This document shows, piece by piece, positions 46,831 through 55,603 of a stretch of DNA of 64,000 nucleotides. The DNA lies in NCBI GenBank assembly GCA_024235995.1, contig JACKLI010000001.1, positions 806,001-870,000 of the forward strand, given 5' to 3'. The position numbers were made by a program, and so were the translations under genes. The notes under the pieces were generated by a model. That model searched no databases. It saw only the letters and a list, made by a program, of their open reading frames with translations, and was not told the DNA's origin. How positions within the stretch are numbered: the first letter of the stretch is position 1; each line of letters starts with the position of its first letter. The DNA comes from Burkholderiaceae bacterium. GTDB lineage: Bacteria; Pseudomonadota; Gammaproteobacteria; Burkholderiales; Burkholderiaceae_C.

Positions 46831-46838
46831 GTTTCATC

Positions 46839-48419
46839 TCAGCGCTTGACCTTGATGCCGGCCGCCTCGCGGTCCCAGGTGGCGGGGGTGCGGCCGCGCT
46901 CGCGCAGCTTGAATTTCTGCACCTTGCCGTTTTCGGTGGTGGGCAGTTCCTTCATGAATTCGAGAAAGCGCGGCACGGCAAAGTAGGCCATGCGCGGCTC
47001 GCAAAAGCGGATCAGCTCGACCGGATCGAGCGTCATGCCTTCGCGTGGCACGAGCGCGGCCATCACCTCGTCCTCGGCCAGCTCGCTCTGCACGGGGAAG
47101 ACGGCCGCCAGCGCAACCGCCGGGTGGCTGAGCAGCACCTGCTCGACCTCGTAGGAGGAGATGTTCTCGCCCCGGCGGCGGATCGCGTCCTTCAGGCGAT
47201 CGAGGAAGATGTAGAAGCCGTCGGCATCACGCACCACGCGGTCGCCGGTATGAAACCACAGATTGCGCCAGGCTTCCACGGTCTTGTTGGGCATGCCGAA
47301 GTAGCCTGAGGCGAAGGCGAACGGCTCGTCGGCGCGCAGCAGCAGTTCGCCCGGCGTGCCGTCGGGCACGGCCTCGTCCCATTCGTCGGCTACGCGCGCC
47401 TGAAAGCCGGGCACCAGACGGCCCATGCTGCCGGGTTTTTGCTCGGCGTCGAGCCCGATGACGAAGTTGCTTTCAGTCGAGCCGTAGCCGTCGAGCAGCG
47501 CCATGCCGAAGCGCTGGCTGAAGATGTCGTGAAAACGCGTGGGGATGGCCGGCGCCAGTGCGATGCGGACTTGGTGCGCGCGGTCGTCGGGCGACGGATC
47601 GCGAGACAGCAGGATCGGCACCATGGCGCCGAGCACGTAGGTGACGGTGGCCTGGTGGCGCACCAGCGCGGCCCAGAAGTCGGACGCGGAAAAACGCGGC
47701 TCGACCACCAGCGTCGAGCCGGTCAGCAGCGCCTGGAAGAAGGCGTTCAGTGCGTTGGTGTGGAACAGCGGCAGCGTGGTCAGCAGCACGTCGCCGTCGC
47801 GCAGGCCCAGCAGCTCGGCGGAATAGCGGGCCCACCAGTAGTACTGCGCGTGCGGGCAGCACACCCCTTTCGAGAGGCCGGTCGTGCCCGAGGTGTAGAG
47901 GATGGCGAGCGTGTCACCGGGCTGGATCGCCGCGGCTTCAGCCAGCGTGTCGCCGAGCGCGGGCATCGGCTCGACGCCCCCGGCGTCCGACGCGTCGACG
48001 CTCCAGACGCGTTCCAGCGGCAACGCCGCGCGATCTTCCAGCCCCGCCAGGGCCGGCAGCGTGCCCGCCTCGCCGACGAACAGGCGCGCGCCCGAGTTGC
48101 TGAGGATGTGGCGCAGGTTGACGCCGCGCGCGGCGGTGTTGATGGGCACCGTAACGGCGCCGATCCAGGCGCAGCCGAGAAAGACCTGCAAGAACTCGGG
48201 GCGGTTGCCGACCATCAGCGCCACGCGGTCGCCCGCGCGGATACCGTGGGCCTGCAGCAGCGCGCCCATCGCGCGCGCGGTGCGCAGCGCATCGGCATAG
48301 CGCCAGCGGCTGTCGCCGGCCACCAGCAAGGTGCGATCGGCAAAGCGCTCGCACTGGTGCGCGAGCATCGCCGGCAGCGTGCGTGCCGCAGGATCGAAGC
48401 GGGCAATGGCGTCGCTCAT
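46839..48419 (-). CDS. acyl-CoA synthetase in operon B
   Basis: 526-aa adenylate-forming CoA ligase. Motifs: LAILYTSGTTGLSKGVCC (A3), LLDGYGSTESN (A5), WFHTGDRVVRDADGFYIFLD (A7/A8), RRRGENISSYEVE and TENGKVQKFKL (A10). The sequence style resembles the CaiC/long-chain-like branch rather than benzoate ligases. Its place between the Rieske oxygenase genes and the thiolase-like gene suggests it activates an acid that is later cleaved by the thiolase/DUF35 pair. It starts 7 bases after the small-subunit stop. The substrate is not determined. Confidence 0.92.
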   Translation of the reverse strand: MSDAIARFDPAARTLPAMLAHQCERFADRTLLVAGDSRWRYADALRTARAMGALLQAHGIRAGDRVALMVGNRPEFLQVFLGCAWIGAVTVPINTAARGVNLRHILSNSGARLFVGEAGTLPALAGLEDRAALPLERVWSVDASDAGGVEPMPALGDTLAEAAAIQPGDTLAILYTSGTTGLSKGVCCPHAQYYWWARYSAELLGLRDGDVLLTTLPLFHTNALNAFFQALLTGSTLVVEPRFSASDFWAALVRHQATVTYVLGAMVPILLSRDPSPDDRAHQVRIALAPAIPTRFHDIFSQRFGMALLDGYGSTESNFVIGLDAEQKPGSMGRLVPGFQARVADEWDEAVPDGTPGELLLRADEPFAFASGYFGMPNKTVEAWRNLWFHTGDRVVRDADGFYIFLDRLKDAIRRRGENISSYEVEQVLLSHPAVALAAVFPVQSELAEDEVMAALVPREGMTLDPVELIRFCEPRMAYFAVPRFLEFMKELPTTENGKVQKFKLRERGRTPATWDREAAGIKVKR

Positions 48420-48426
48420 GGATGGC

Positions 48427-48909
48427 TTACATGAAACACTGGATGTTGGGCAGGGCCGCGTCGCAGTTGACCAGATCCACGCGCTTGAGCTTGATGCGCA
48501 ATTGGCCGTCGACCACCACCAGCTCATGCGTCGCCCAGGCGGCGAGCAGCAACTGGTCGTCCTGGCGGGTTTCGACGAAATGGAATGCCGTGCGCAGCGT
48601 GTAGCGCCCGGCGGCATGGTCGCGCGAGACGATGCGCGGCGCCTGCAGCAAATGATGGCTGCGGGTGTGCGGCTGCTGCGAGAAGGTGCGCTTGCCGAAA
48701 AAGCGCTCGACGCGGATCTTCAGCAGCAGCTTGTCCTCGTACATCAGCGAACCCTGCAGGATGGGATCGGTCTGGCCGTGCGTGAGCGGCATCCAGTAGT
48801 GCCCATCGTCGCTGAACAGCGCCTCCCACTCGTTGAGCTGCTGCGCGTCGATGAGGTCGGCTTCCTGGTAGACGAAGTCGATCAGTTGGCTGTCGGTGAC
48901 CGTGCTCAT
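48427..48909 (-). CDS. aromatic-ring-hydroxylating dioxygenase, small (beta) subunit
   Basis: 160-aa beta subunit with the cystatin-like fold typical of ring-hydroxylating dioxygenases. Characteristic parts are IDFVYQEADLIDAQQLNEWE near the start, HYWMPLTHG, RVERFFGKRTFSQQPHTRS and the C-terminal LRIKLKRVDLVNCDA. It has no cofactor and stabilises the alpha3beta3 oxygenase. The start overlaps the large-subunit stop by four bases (ATGA), so expression is coupled. Confidence 0.93.
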   Translation of the reverse strand: MSTVTDSQLIDFVYQEADLIDAQQLNEWEALFSDDGHYWMPLTHGQTDPILQGSLMYEDKLLLKIRVERFFGKRTFSQQPHTRSHHLLQAPRIVSRDHAAGRYTLRTAFHFVETRQDDQLLLAAWATHELVVVDGQLRIKLKRVDLVNCDAALPNIQCFM

Positions 48910-50249
48910 GCTGCGCTCCCTTCGCTCTTCTGCTCCATGCTGACGGTCATGAAATGCGCCCAGGCACGCATCTGGTTGCGCATCTGCAGCTCGTTGGTGC
49001 CGTTGGTCTCGAAGTGCGCCTCGTTGCGCGGTTCCTTCGGATCGTACGAACGGTACAAATTCATCCAGTCGCGGCCGCGGCTCTTGAGCGCCTCCTGCGC
49101 GCGCTCGTAGACCTCGGTGTCGTCGTGCGCGACGACCGAGGTCGGCGCGTTGATCAGGCGGTTGTACATCAGCGTGCGCTCGAGCAGTTTGTCGGGTGCA
49201 CCCACGAGTCGGAAGGTCCAGGATTCCACCAGCGTCTTGTCCACCGCAATCGGCTTGAAGATGCGCATGGTCTGGATCGGCCCCTTCATCGTCAGGTTGG
49301 GAAACAGGATGGTGTTGTGCCTGGCCTCGCCCAGGATGGCCTTGGTGCGCTCCTCGCCATAGGCTGCCACCATGGCTTCCGTGTAGCCCGGGATACCCGA
49401 ATAGTCCGAGTGGATCGAGCGGCCCACGCCGTCATGGCCGTGACCGTTGGGCCAGACGCGCAGACCCGATTCATCGAAGAACTCGTAGGAGCTGACGAAG
49501 GGCGTGAACACCTCGACCGCCATCGGCTTGGGCGTGCCGGCGGGGACCTGGCTCCAGGTCGATGCCGCGGTGCCGGCCGACGATTCATGCACCACCATCG
49601 GGTGGGTGGTGTCGGTCTGGTTGTCCACCAGCATCTTCCAGTTGCAGCGGTTGATGTAGCGCAGCACGCCGCCGACGACTTCGAGCTTTCCCTGGGGCGA
49701 GCGGTCGACCATGAAGTCGATGGTCGAGAGCGACTGGCCGAAGTAATCTTCGAACGAGATGCCCTCGGGGTTCAGGCGGCAGAAGACGAAGTCACGGTAG
49801 ACATGCACGGCCTGCACCGCGGCCATGCCGCCGCTGGCCTCGCAGCAGTCGAAGCCGGTGTTCTCGTAGCCCTTCTTGAGCGGGATCGACAGCAGCGAGC
49901 CGTCGGTCTTGAAGGTCCAGGCGTGGTAGGGGCAGCGGAAGAACTTGCCGGTGTTGCCGCAGGCCTCGGCCGCCACTTTCACGCCCTTGTGCGGACAGCG
50001 GTTGAACAGCACGCGGATGCTGTCGTCGGTGTGGCGCACCATGACGACGGGCTCGGTGCCGACGGTGGTGGTGTAGAAGTCGCCCTTCTTGGGCACCTGG
50101 CTGGCGTGGCCCACATAGACCCAGGTGTTGGCGAACAGGTGTTCCATCTCGAGCTCGAACAGCTCGGGATCGACGTAGGTGTCCTTGTGGACTTCGGCTT
50201 CGCGCACCAGCGCGCGAATGGCGGCGGGGTTGTCGGTGTAGCGTCCCAT
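48906..50249 (-). CDS. Rieske non-heme iron oxygenase, large (alpha) subunit
   Basis: 447-aa catalytic subunit. The Rieske [2Fe-2S] ligands are Cys85, His87 (CPHKG), Cys106 and His109 (CPYHAW). The mononuclear iron site is DTTHPMVVH with Asp213, His216 and His221, the same spacing as Asp205, His208 and His213 in naphthalene dioxygenase; a later Asp in HDDTEVYERAQ may be the third ligand. AAGGAGACACCC precedes the ATG. The alpha-beta composition with a separate PDR-type reductase and no ferredoxin gene indicates a two-component system. The nature of the aromatic substrate is not visible. Confidence 0.95.
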   Translation of the reverse strand: MGRYTDNPAAIRALVREAEVHKDTYVDPELFELEMEHLFANTWVYVGHASQVPKKGDFYTTTVGTEPVVMVRHTDDSIRVLFNRCPHKGVKVAAEACGNTGKFFRCPYHAWTFKTDGSLLSIPLKKGYENTGFDCCEASGGMAAVQAVHVYRDFVFCRLNPEGISFEDYFGQSLSTIDFMVDRSPQGKLEVVGGVLRYINRCNWKMLVDNQTDTTHPMVVHESSAGTAASTWSQVPAGTPKPMAVEVFTPFVSSYEFFDESGLRVWPNGHGHDGVGRSIHSDYSGIPGYTEAMVAAYGEERTKAILGEARHNTILFPNLTMKGPIQTMRIFKPIAVDKTLVESWTFRLVGAPDKLLERTLMYNRLINAPTSVVAHDDTEVYERAQEALKSRGRDWMNLYRSYDPKEPRNEAHFETNGTNELQMRNQMRAWAHFMTVSMEQKSEGSAA

Positions 50250-50272
50250 GGGTGTCTCCTTGCAGTGGCGGT

Positions 50273-51250
50273 CTATGCGTCGAGCACCAGCCGGGGCGAC
50301 TTGGCGCGCGAGATGCAGGTCTGGATGAGTTGGTTGGACGCCCTTTCGGCATCGCTCAGGAAGTAGTCGCGGTGGTCGGGCACGCCCTCCAGCACGGTGG
50401 CCTGGCACACGCCGCATTCGCCGCGGCGGCAGTCGAACATCGGATCGCAGCCGGCGGCCTCCATCACCTCCAGGATGGTCTTGTCGGCCGGCACCTGCAG
50501 CACCTTGCCGGACTGGCGCAGTTCCAGCTCGAACGCGCCATCGCCCTTTTGCGACGTGGCCTCGACGAACAGCTCGATGTGGATGTGCTCCTTGGTCCAG
50601 CCGCGCACCGTGGCGGCGGCGATGGCGGCGTCGATCATGCCCTTGGGCCCGCAGATGTACAGCGGCTGCGTTGGGCGGCAGCCGTCAAGCAGGGCCGCCA
50701 GGTCCAGGCGCGTGGCGGCCTCGTCGTCGGCGTGCAGGTGCAGGGCGTCGCCGCACAAGGCCTTCAGCTCGTCCAGCAGGGCGAACTGGTCGCGGCTGCG
50801 GCTGCTGTAGTGCAGCACGAAAGGGCGCTGCTGCGCCGTGAGCGCGGCGGCGTGGCTGGCGATGGGCGTGATACCGATGCCGCCGGCGATCAGCACGGCG
50901 GGGGCTTCGCCGGCCTGGGCTGCGTGCAAGGGGAATTCGTTGCGCGGTTCGCCCACGGTGACGGCGTCACCCACCTTCAACTGGTGCATCCAGGTTGAGC
51001 CGCCGCGGCTTGGCTCCTCGCGGCGCACGGCGATCCAGTGGCTGCGCGGGGCGGCATCCAGCACCTCGGCGGACGAGAGCTGAACGATGGAGTAGCAGCG
51101 CCGCTCGGGCAGGCCCGGCACCATGACCTGCAGGTGCGCCCCCGAGGCCAGCGGCGCCAGCGCCTGCCCCTGCGGGTGGGCCAGGCGGATGCGGCGGATC
51201 AGTGGCGTCTCGGTGCGCACTTCGGAGACGATGAGGGTGGAGCCGGTCAT
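50273..51250 (-). CDS. phthalate-dioxygenase-reductase-type oxidoreductase
   Basis: 325-aa electron-transfer protein for the Rieske oxygenase. Order of domains: flavin domain with RCYSIVQLS (FMN/FAD motif RxYS), NAD domain with LIAGGIGITPIASHA and YICGPKGMID, and a C-terminal plant-type [2Fe-2S] domain with CRRGECGVCQA plus a later Cys in LIQTCISRA. This order is that of the PDR/VanB family. It is the first gene of operon B, with the MarR gene divergent and an operator-like inverted repeat between them. Confidence 0.93.
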   Translation of the reverse strand: MTGSTLIVSEVRTETPLIRRIRLAHPQGQALAPLASGAHLQVMVPGLPERRCYSIVQLSSAEVLDAAPRSHWIAVRREEPSRGGSTWMHQLKVGDAVTVGEPRNEFPLHAAQAGEAPAVLIAGGIGITPIASHAAALTAQQRPFVLHYSSRSRDQFALLDELKALCGDALHLHADDEAATRLDLAALLDGCRPTQPLYICGPKGMIDAAIAAATVRGWTKEHIHIELFVEATSQKGDGAFELELRQSGKVLQVPADKTILEVMEAAGCDPMFDCRRGECGVCQATVLEGVPDHRDYFLSDAERASNQLIQTCISRAKSPRLVLDA

Positions 51251-51319
51251 GGTCGGGTTGTTGAAGTCGGTGGGGGCCGGTGGGTGCAGGAAAGCCCGCT
51301 TCTCGATGGCCTGATGGTC

Positions 51320-51355
51320 AATGTAGAAATAATTGATTTAGATGTCAACTACATT
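51320..51355. promoter_or_regulatory. nested inverted repeats, candidate MarR operator for operon B
   Basis: AATGTAG (51320-51326) pairs with CTACATT (51349-51355), and inside it TTGA (51333-51336) pairs with TCAA (51345-51348). The patch is strikingly AT-rich against its surroundings. It lies 70 bases upstream of the reductase start, between operon B and the divergent MarR gene, as expected for repression by that MarR protein. Confidence 0.55.
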
Positions 51356-51443
51356 CATGAAAATTCATGCAAATACAAGGGAAAACCCCAGTCCACGTGC
51401 GATCAAGCCCGGTTTCGATGGCGGCCCGCGCTATGCTCGGACG

Positions 51444-51944
51444 GTGACCCAACGATCCTTCCGTGCCAATGCCCAGCCCCCGGCGACGTCTCCAGAGCCC
51501 GCCCGTTTCATCGACGGCTACCTGGCCTATCTGCTGGCGCAGGCAAGCCATCGGATTTCGGGGGAGTTCCACCGCGAGGTCGAGGCGGCCGGCCTGTCGG
51601 TGACCGAATGGCGCGTATTGGCGAGCCTGGCGGACGGCGCGCGCGAAACCATCGGCACCCTGAGCCAGTTGACCCTCACCAAGCAGCCGACGCTCAGCAA
51701 GATCGTGCAGCGCATGGAGCGCCAGGGCCTGGTGATGCGCGGCAACATGGCGTCGGACAGGCGCCAGACGCTGGTGGCGCTGACCCCGCAAGGACAGAAA
51801 GTGGCCCGGCGGCACCTGCGGCGCGCGCTCGGCCACCAGGCGCAGGTTCTGCAGTCCATCGACTCGCAGGAAGCGCAGTGGCTGATCGGCGCGCTGCATC
51901 GCCTGATGCAGTTGCCGCCGGGGCCGGATTCCAGCGCCGGATAA
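51444..51944 (+). CDS. MarR-family regulator of operon B
   Basis: About 166-aa MarR protein. The winged helix includes LSVTEWRVLASLADG, IGTLSQLTLTKQPTLSKIVQ (recognition helix) and the wing MASDRRQTLVALTPQG. MarR regulators of aromatic operons are often released by aromatic acids or their CoA esters. The GTG at 51444 is preferred because the upstream in-frame ATG at 51342 lies inside the operator-like repeat and the extra 34 residues look non-coding. A TATGCT -10-like element at 51432-51437 would place transcription start at or next to the GTG, so the mRNA may be leaderless. A start at 51342 or 51357 remains possible. Confidence 0.85.
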   Translation: MTQRSFRANAQPPATSPEPARFIDGYLAYLLAQASHRISGEFHREVEAAGLSVTEWRVLASLADGARETIGTLSQLTLTKQPTLSKIVQRMERQGLVMRGNMASDRRQTLVALTPQGQKVARRHLRRALGHQAQVLQSIDSQEAQWLIGALHRLMQLPPGPDSSAG

Positions 51945-52115
51945 CAGCGGGCGGCGGATGGCGCGCCCCAGGCTTTCTGCGCGTAGGCGCGCTCCGCGGC
52001 TTGGCCGCGCTACACGGGGTGATGGGCGTGGGGCGGGTTACAGCATCCCGCTGCGGCTCAGGGCTGCGACTTCTTTATGACCCATACGAGATCGGCATGC
52101 CCATCTGGAGGGCTG

Positions 52116-54117
52116 CTATTCGCCGGAAAAATGGGGCAGGTCAAACGCCGTGACACGGGGCGGATTCGCAAATTCCTCGACCTGCATCAACACCGTCTGC
52201 GCCACCGATCCTTGCCCTAGGCGCGATGTGCCCTTATCCAGCATCACGACGTTGGGGTTGCCATGCTTTTCCAGTGAAGCCGCGGCGCCCGGCTCTTCCG
52301 GGTCGAACCACGCCCCGGTCGGCACCTGCGCCACACCGTTCATCAGGCCGTCGTTGACACGCGCCGATGCGACAAATGCCCCGCGGTCGTTGTAGACCTT
52401 GATGCTATCGCCATCCCCAATGCTGCGCACGGCGGCATCGCGCGGCGAGAGATTCAGCACCTTGCGGCCGTCGCGTTTGAATTGAACGCTGACCTCGCTG
52501 GGGTCCAGCTGGCTGTGAAGTTTGCCGGCGGGCTGGTGCGACAGAAGATGCAGCGGGAACTCCTTGGCTTTGGCGCCGCCGAGCCATTCCGCCGGCTCCA
52601 GCCAGGTCGGGTGCGGCGGGCAATCTTCATAGTCGTATTCCGCGATGCGCTGGGAAAAGAGTTCGATCTTTCCAGAGGGCGTCTTGAGGGGATGTGCCGT
52701 AGGATCGGCGCGGAACTCGGACAGCATCACCGGCTCCAGGGAATTCCCGTCGGACGGAAACTCGTACGACCCCTGCTCCCAGAACGTGTCGAAGTCCGGT
52801 GGCGCATAACCCAGCTCGATCGCCTTGGCGCGGGCCGGCTCGTACATGTGGCGCAGCCACTGCATTTCGCTGCGCCCTTCCGTGTACGCTTCCTTGAAGC
52901 CCATCCGTTCCGACAGTTCCGCGAAGACATCGAGGTCGTTGCGCGATTGAGCCACGGGCGGGATGACCTGATGCATGGCCGCCCAGTGCCGTTGCAACTC
53001 GGCCGCCATGATGTCGTTGCGCTCCATGGTGGTCGTCGCCGGCAAGACGACATCGGCATATTTGGCGGGAGGATTCCACCACGGTTCATGCACCACCACG
53101 AAGTCCGGCTGTCGCCAGGCGCGCACGTACCGGTTCAGGTTGGAGTTGTGATGGAACGGGTGCCGCAACCGGGCTCGCCAATGCGGCCCAGCAGGCTGGC
53201 CAGCGCGATGGTCATCCACACCGGCTGCTCACCATGATCCACCCGCTGCACCGCCCAGGCCGTGGTGATCAGCGTTTTTTTCGCCGCCATGCGGCGGGCA
53301 AGGCCACGAATCGTGTCCGCACCGACGCCGCAAATGCGGGAGGCCCACGCGGCATCCTTGGGCACCCCGTCGGCCTCGCCCATCAAATAACGCCGAAACG
53401 GTTTGAAGCCCTCGCAATAGAGCGCCAGAAATCGTTTGTCATGCAGGTCTTCGCTCACCAGCACATGGGCGAGTCCGAGCATCATCGCCGTATCCGTGTT
53501 GGGCACGATGGGAAGCCAATCGGCTTTCAGCAGGTCGGGAGTGTTATCACGGGCCGGGCTGATGTTGATGAACTCAACCTTCGAGCGCACGATACGTTCC
53601 ATCCACTGCTGCGCCTCGTGCATCGCCGCGCCACCGGAGTCGATTTGCATGTTTTGGCGTGAGCGCCGCCGAACATCACGACCAGCTCGGTGTGCTCGGC
53701 AATATGCACCCATGGAACCGCCATCAAGGTGACGCTCGACGAGCCGATCACATAAGGTGCGATGTGCATCGCCGAGCCAAAGCTGTGATTGCCGCGTTTG
53801 TCGACGTAGCCCCCAAACAACCCAAAAAATCGCTTCAAAACGCTGGGGGCGTGGTGCAGCCGGCCCGCGCTCGCCCAGCCGTAGGAGCCGCCGTAAATGG
53901 CTTCATTGCCAAACTCGGATTTCACCCGACGCAGACCTCCTTCCACCAGGTTCATCGCCGTCTCCCAGCTGACTGGGACGAACGGCTCCGACCCCCGCCC
54001 GGCCCGAGACGCTTCTCTGCGCTTCAGATAGCCGGACCGGACGTGTGGCTGCCCTATCCGCAGTGGACTGCGCACCATTTGAGGCAATGCGTGAATCAGG
54101 GCGGGTGGCCCGTCGCG
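52116..54117 (-). pseudogene. decayed molybdopterin S/N-oxide reductase (BisC/TorA family)
   Basis: Three fragments of one DMSO-reductase-family gene are visible. The first (54117 to about 53650) begins inside the N-terminal domain; the roughly 30-40 residues with the family start are missing at the junction with the permease stop. At about 53652 one A is lacking from an A-run (minus strand), which shifts the frame between VMFGGAHAK and NMQIDSGGAA. At about 53160 the sequence jumps from GRIGEPGCG to FHHNSNLNRYVRAW; relatives have about 70 residues between these points, so an internal deletion is inferred. The C-terminal fragment runs to TAG at 52116. It cannot make an active enzyme. Confidence 0.85.
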
Positions 54118-54118
54118 A

Positions 54119-55528
54119 TCAGAGCCTGCCGCCAGACCCCAGACGCAGGATGGGATACAGCACCACGCTGATCGGCAGCGACGTGAAGAACTCGATCGGC
54201 ATGTTCTTGTTGAGCACGTAGTGCGCCAGAACGAAGGCGACGAATACGGTGATCACGCCCGACCAGTTGACCTGCGGTGTCTTGGCCGCGCCATGGCCGC
54301 TGGCGCGCTGCCTCGGTTTGACGATGAAGTAGTCGGCGAGCATCACGCCAACGAAGCAGGTGGTGAAGATGCCGAGGATCGTCAGGAACGACTGGACCCA
54401 ATTGAGAATGGCGCCGACGAGCAGCAGGCAGCCGATCAGGTTGGCCAGGATGACGAACGCGATGCGCCCCGGGCGCCACCCAAAGAGGGCGTCGAAGAAG
54501 GCCGTCAGCGAGAGCGACGCGCTGTAGGTATTGAGCACCTGCGCCTTGGACTGGGCCAGCACCATCAGGATGGTGCCGATGACGCCGCCGAAGATGATGA
54601 ACGCGGCCGCCACGCTGTCCGGGCTCTGCAGCGCGATCTGCTGCGCGGCCTCCTTGGCCATGTGGCCCACCGTGACGTGGTATTGGATGATCTGTCCCAT
54701 GCCGGCGTACATGACGATGCCGCCGATGCCGAGCATCAGGATGTCCATGGCGATGTTGCCCAGGAAGGCCGCGATGCCGATGTCGCGCGAGGTGCGGGCG
54801 TAGCGCCCCAGATCGGCGTCCACCAGCGCCAGGGCGCCGGCCGAGCCGATCAGCACATTGACCGCGAAGGCGAACTTGCCGGCTTCGGTGCTCGCTCCCA
54901 TGCCCGCCAGAACCTCGGGGGGCATCTGCGTCCCATACTGCATCACATCACGCCACGATTGGCCCGACGTCACGATGACGTCAACCACCATGTAGATCAG
55001 CACCGCCAGAAAGCCGATCAGCATCCATGATGCAAACCGGGTCACAAGGCTGAAGCCAAAGGCCGTGAGCAGGATCCAGGCGATCGTCAGGAGGCCGTAG
55101 ATGATGATCTGGTTCGCCAGGGTGTCCTGGAGTTGGAAATAGAACAAGAACCCCTTGTACAGAAGGGCGTTCTCCAGCGCCAGGAAGCCAATGATCATGA
55201 AACCGTAGACGGCGGCGATCAGCAGCGAGCCACGCACGCCGAACCCGTGCTCGCGCGACATCACGCTGCTCGACAGCCCCGTGCGGTAGGCGATGTGCCC
55301 CGCACCCCAGCCGAGCAAGCCGCCGATGAGGGTCACCAGGACGCCGGCCAGCAGGCCGAGCTTGAGGCCGGCCACGAAAGTGACCAGCGCCCCGATGAAC
55401 AACTGGATGAGGGTGGTGACGATGCCCGCCGTTCCCCAGGTGATCTGCAACCAGTTCTGCCGATGATCTTCAGGGACGGACTCGAGTGCATGGTCCTCCA
55501 TGCGGTCCGCGACCAGTGCTTCTGCCAT
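54119..55528 (-). CDS. NCS1-family permease (cytosine/purine/allantoin type)
   Basis: 469-aa inner-membrane transporter with about twelve helices. The N-terminal SVPEDHRQNWLQITWGTAG and the helix with FVAGLKLGLLAGVLVTLIGG fit the NCS1 cytosine permease branch, as does LGRYARTSRDIGIAAF. NCS1 carriers import nucleobases, hydantoins and related N-heterocycles with H+ or Na+. It follows iorB on the same strand (76-base gap) as the last intact gene of operon C, so uptake of an N-heterocyclic or lactam substrate of that operon is plausible. AGGAG lies 8 bases before the ATG at 55528. Its 3' end abuts the molybdoenzyme relic. Confidence 0.92.
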   Translation of the reverse strand: MAEALVADRMEDHALESVPEDHRQNWLQITWGTAGIVTTLIQLFIGALVTFVAGLKLGLLAGVLVTLIGGLLGWGAGHIAYRTGLSSSVMSREHGFGVRGSLLIAAVYGFMIIGFLALENALLYKGFLFYFQLQDTLANQIIIYGLLTIAWILLTAFGFSLVTRFASWMLIGFLAVLIYMVVDVIVTSGQSWRDVMQYGTQMPPEVLAGMGASTEAGKFAFAVNVLIGSAGALALVDADLGRYARTSRDIGIAAFLGNIAMDILMLGIGGIVMYAGMGQIIQYHVTVGHMAKEAAQQIALQSPDSVAAAFIIFGGVIGTILMVLAQSKAQVLNTYSASLSLTAFFDALFGWRPGRIAFVILANLIGCLLLVGAILNWVQSFLTILGIFTTCFVGVMLADYFIVKPRQRASGHGAAKTPQVNWSGVITVFVAFVLAHYVLNKNMPIEFFTSLPISVVLYPILRLGSGGRL

Positions 55529-55603
55529 GGTGATGTCTCCTGGTGGTTTGATGACAGTCTTCAACGGGGAGTCACAAGGCACGCAGCCTTGTGTGCGCGG
55601 TGG

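Noticed and set aside
48906..51250. Rieske system as an iac-type indoleacetate cluster.
   Set aside because: The acyl-CoA dehydrogenase-like IacA, the amidase and a ferredoxin gene are missing and the reductase is of the PDR type with C-terminal [2Fe-2S].
51342..51443. Longer N-terminus of the operon-B MarR protein from the ATG at 51342.
   Set aside because: The start overlaps an operator-like inverted repeat and the extra residues show no family similarity, so the GTG at 51444 was preferred, though not proven.
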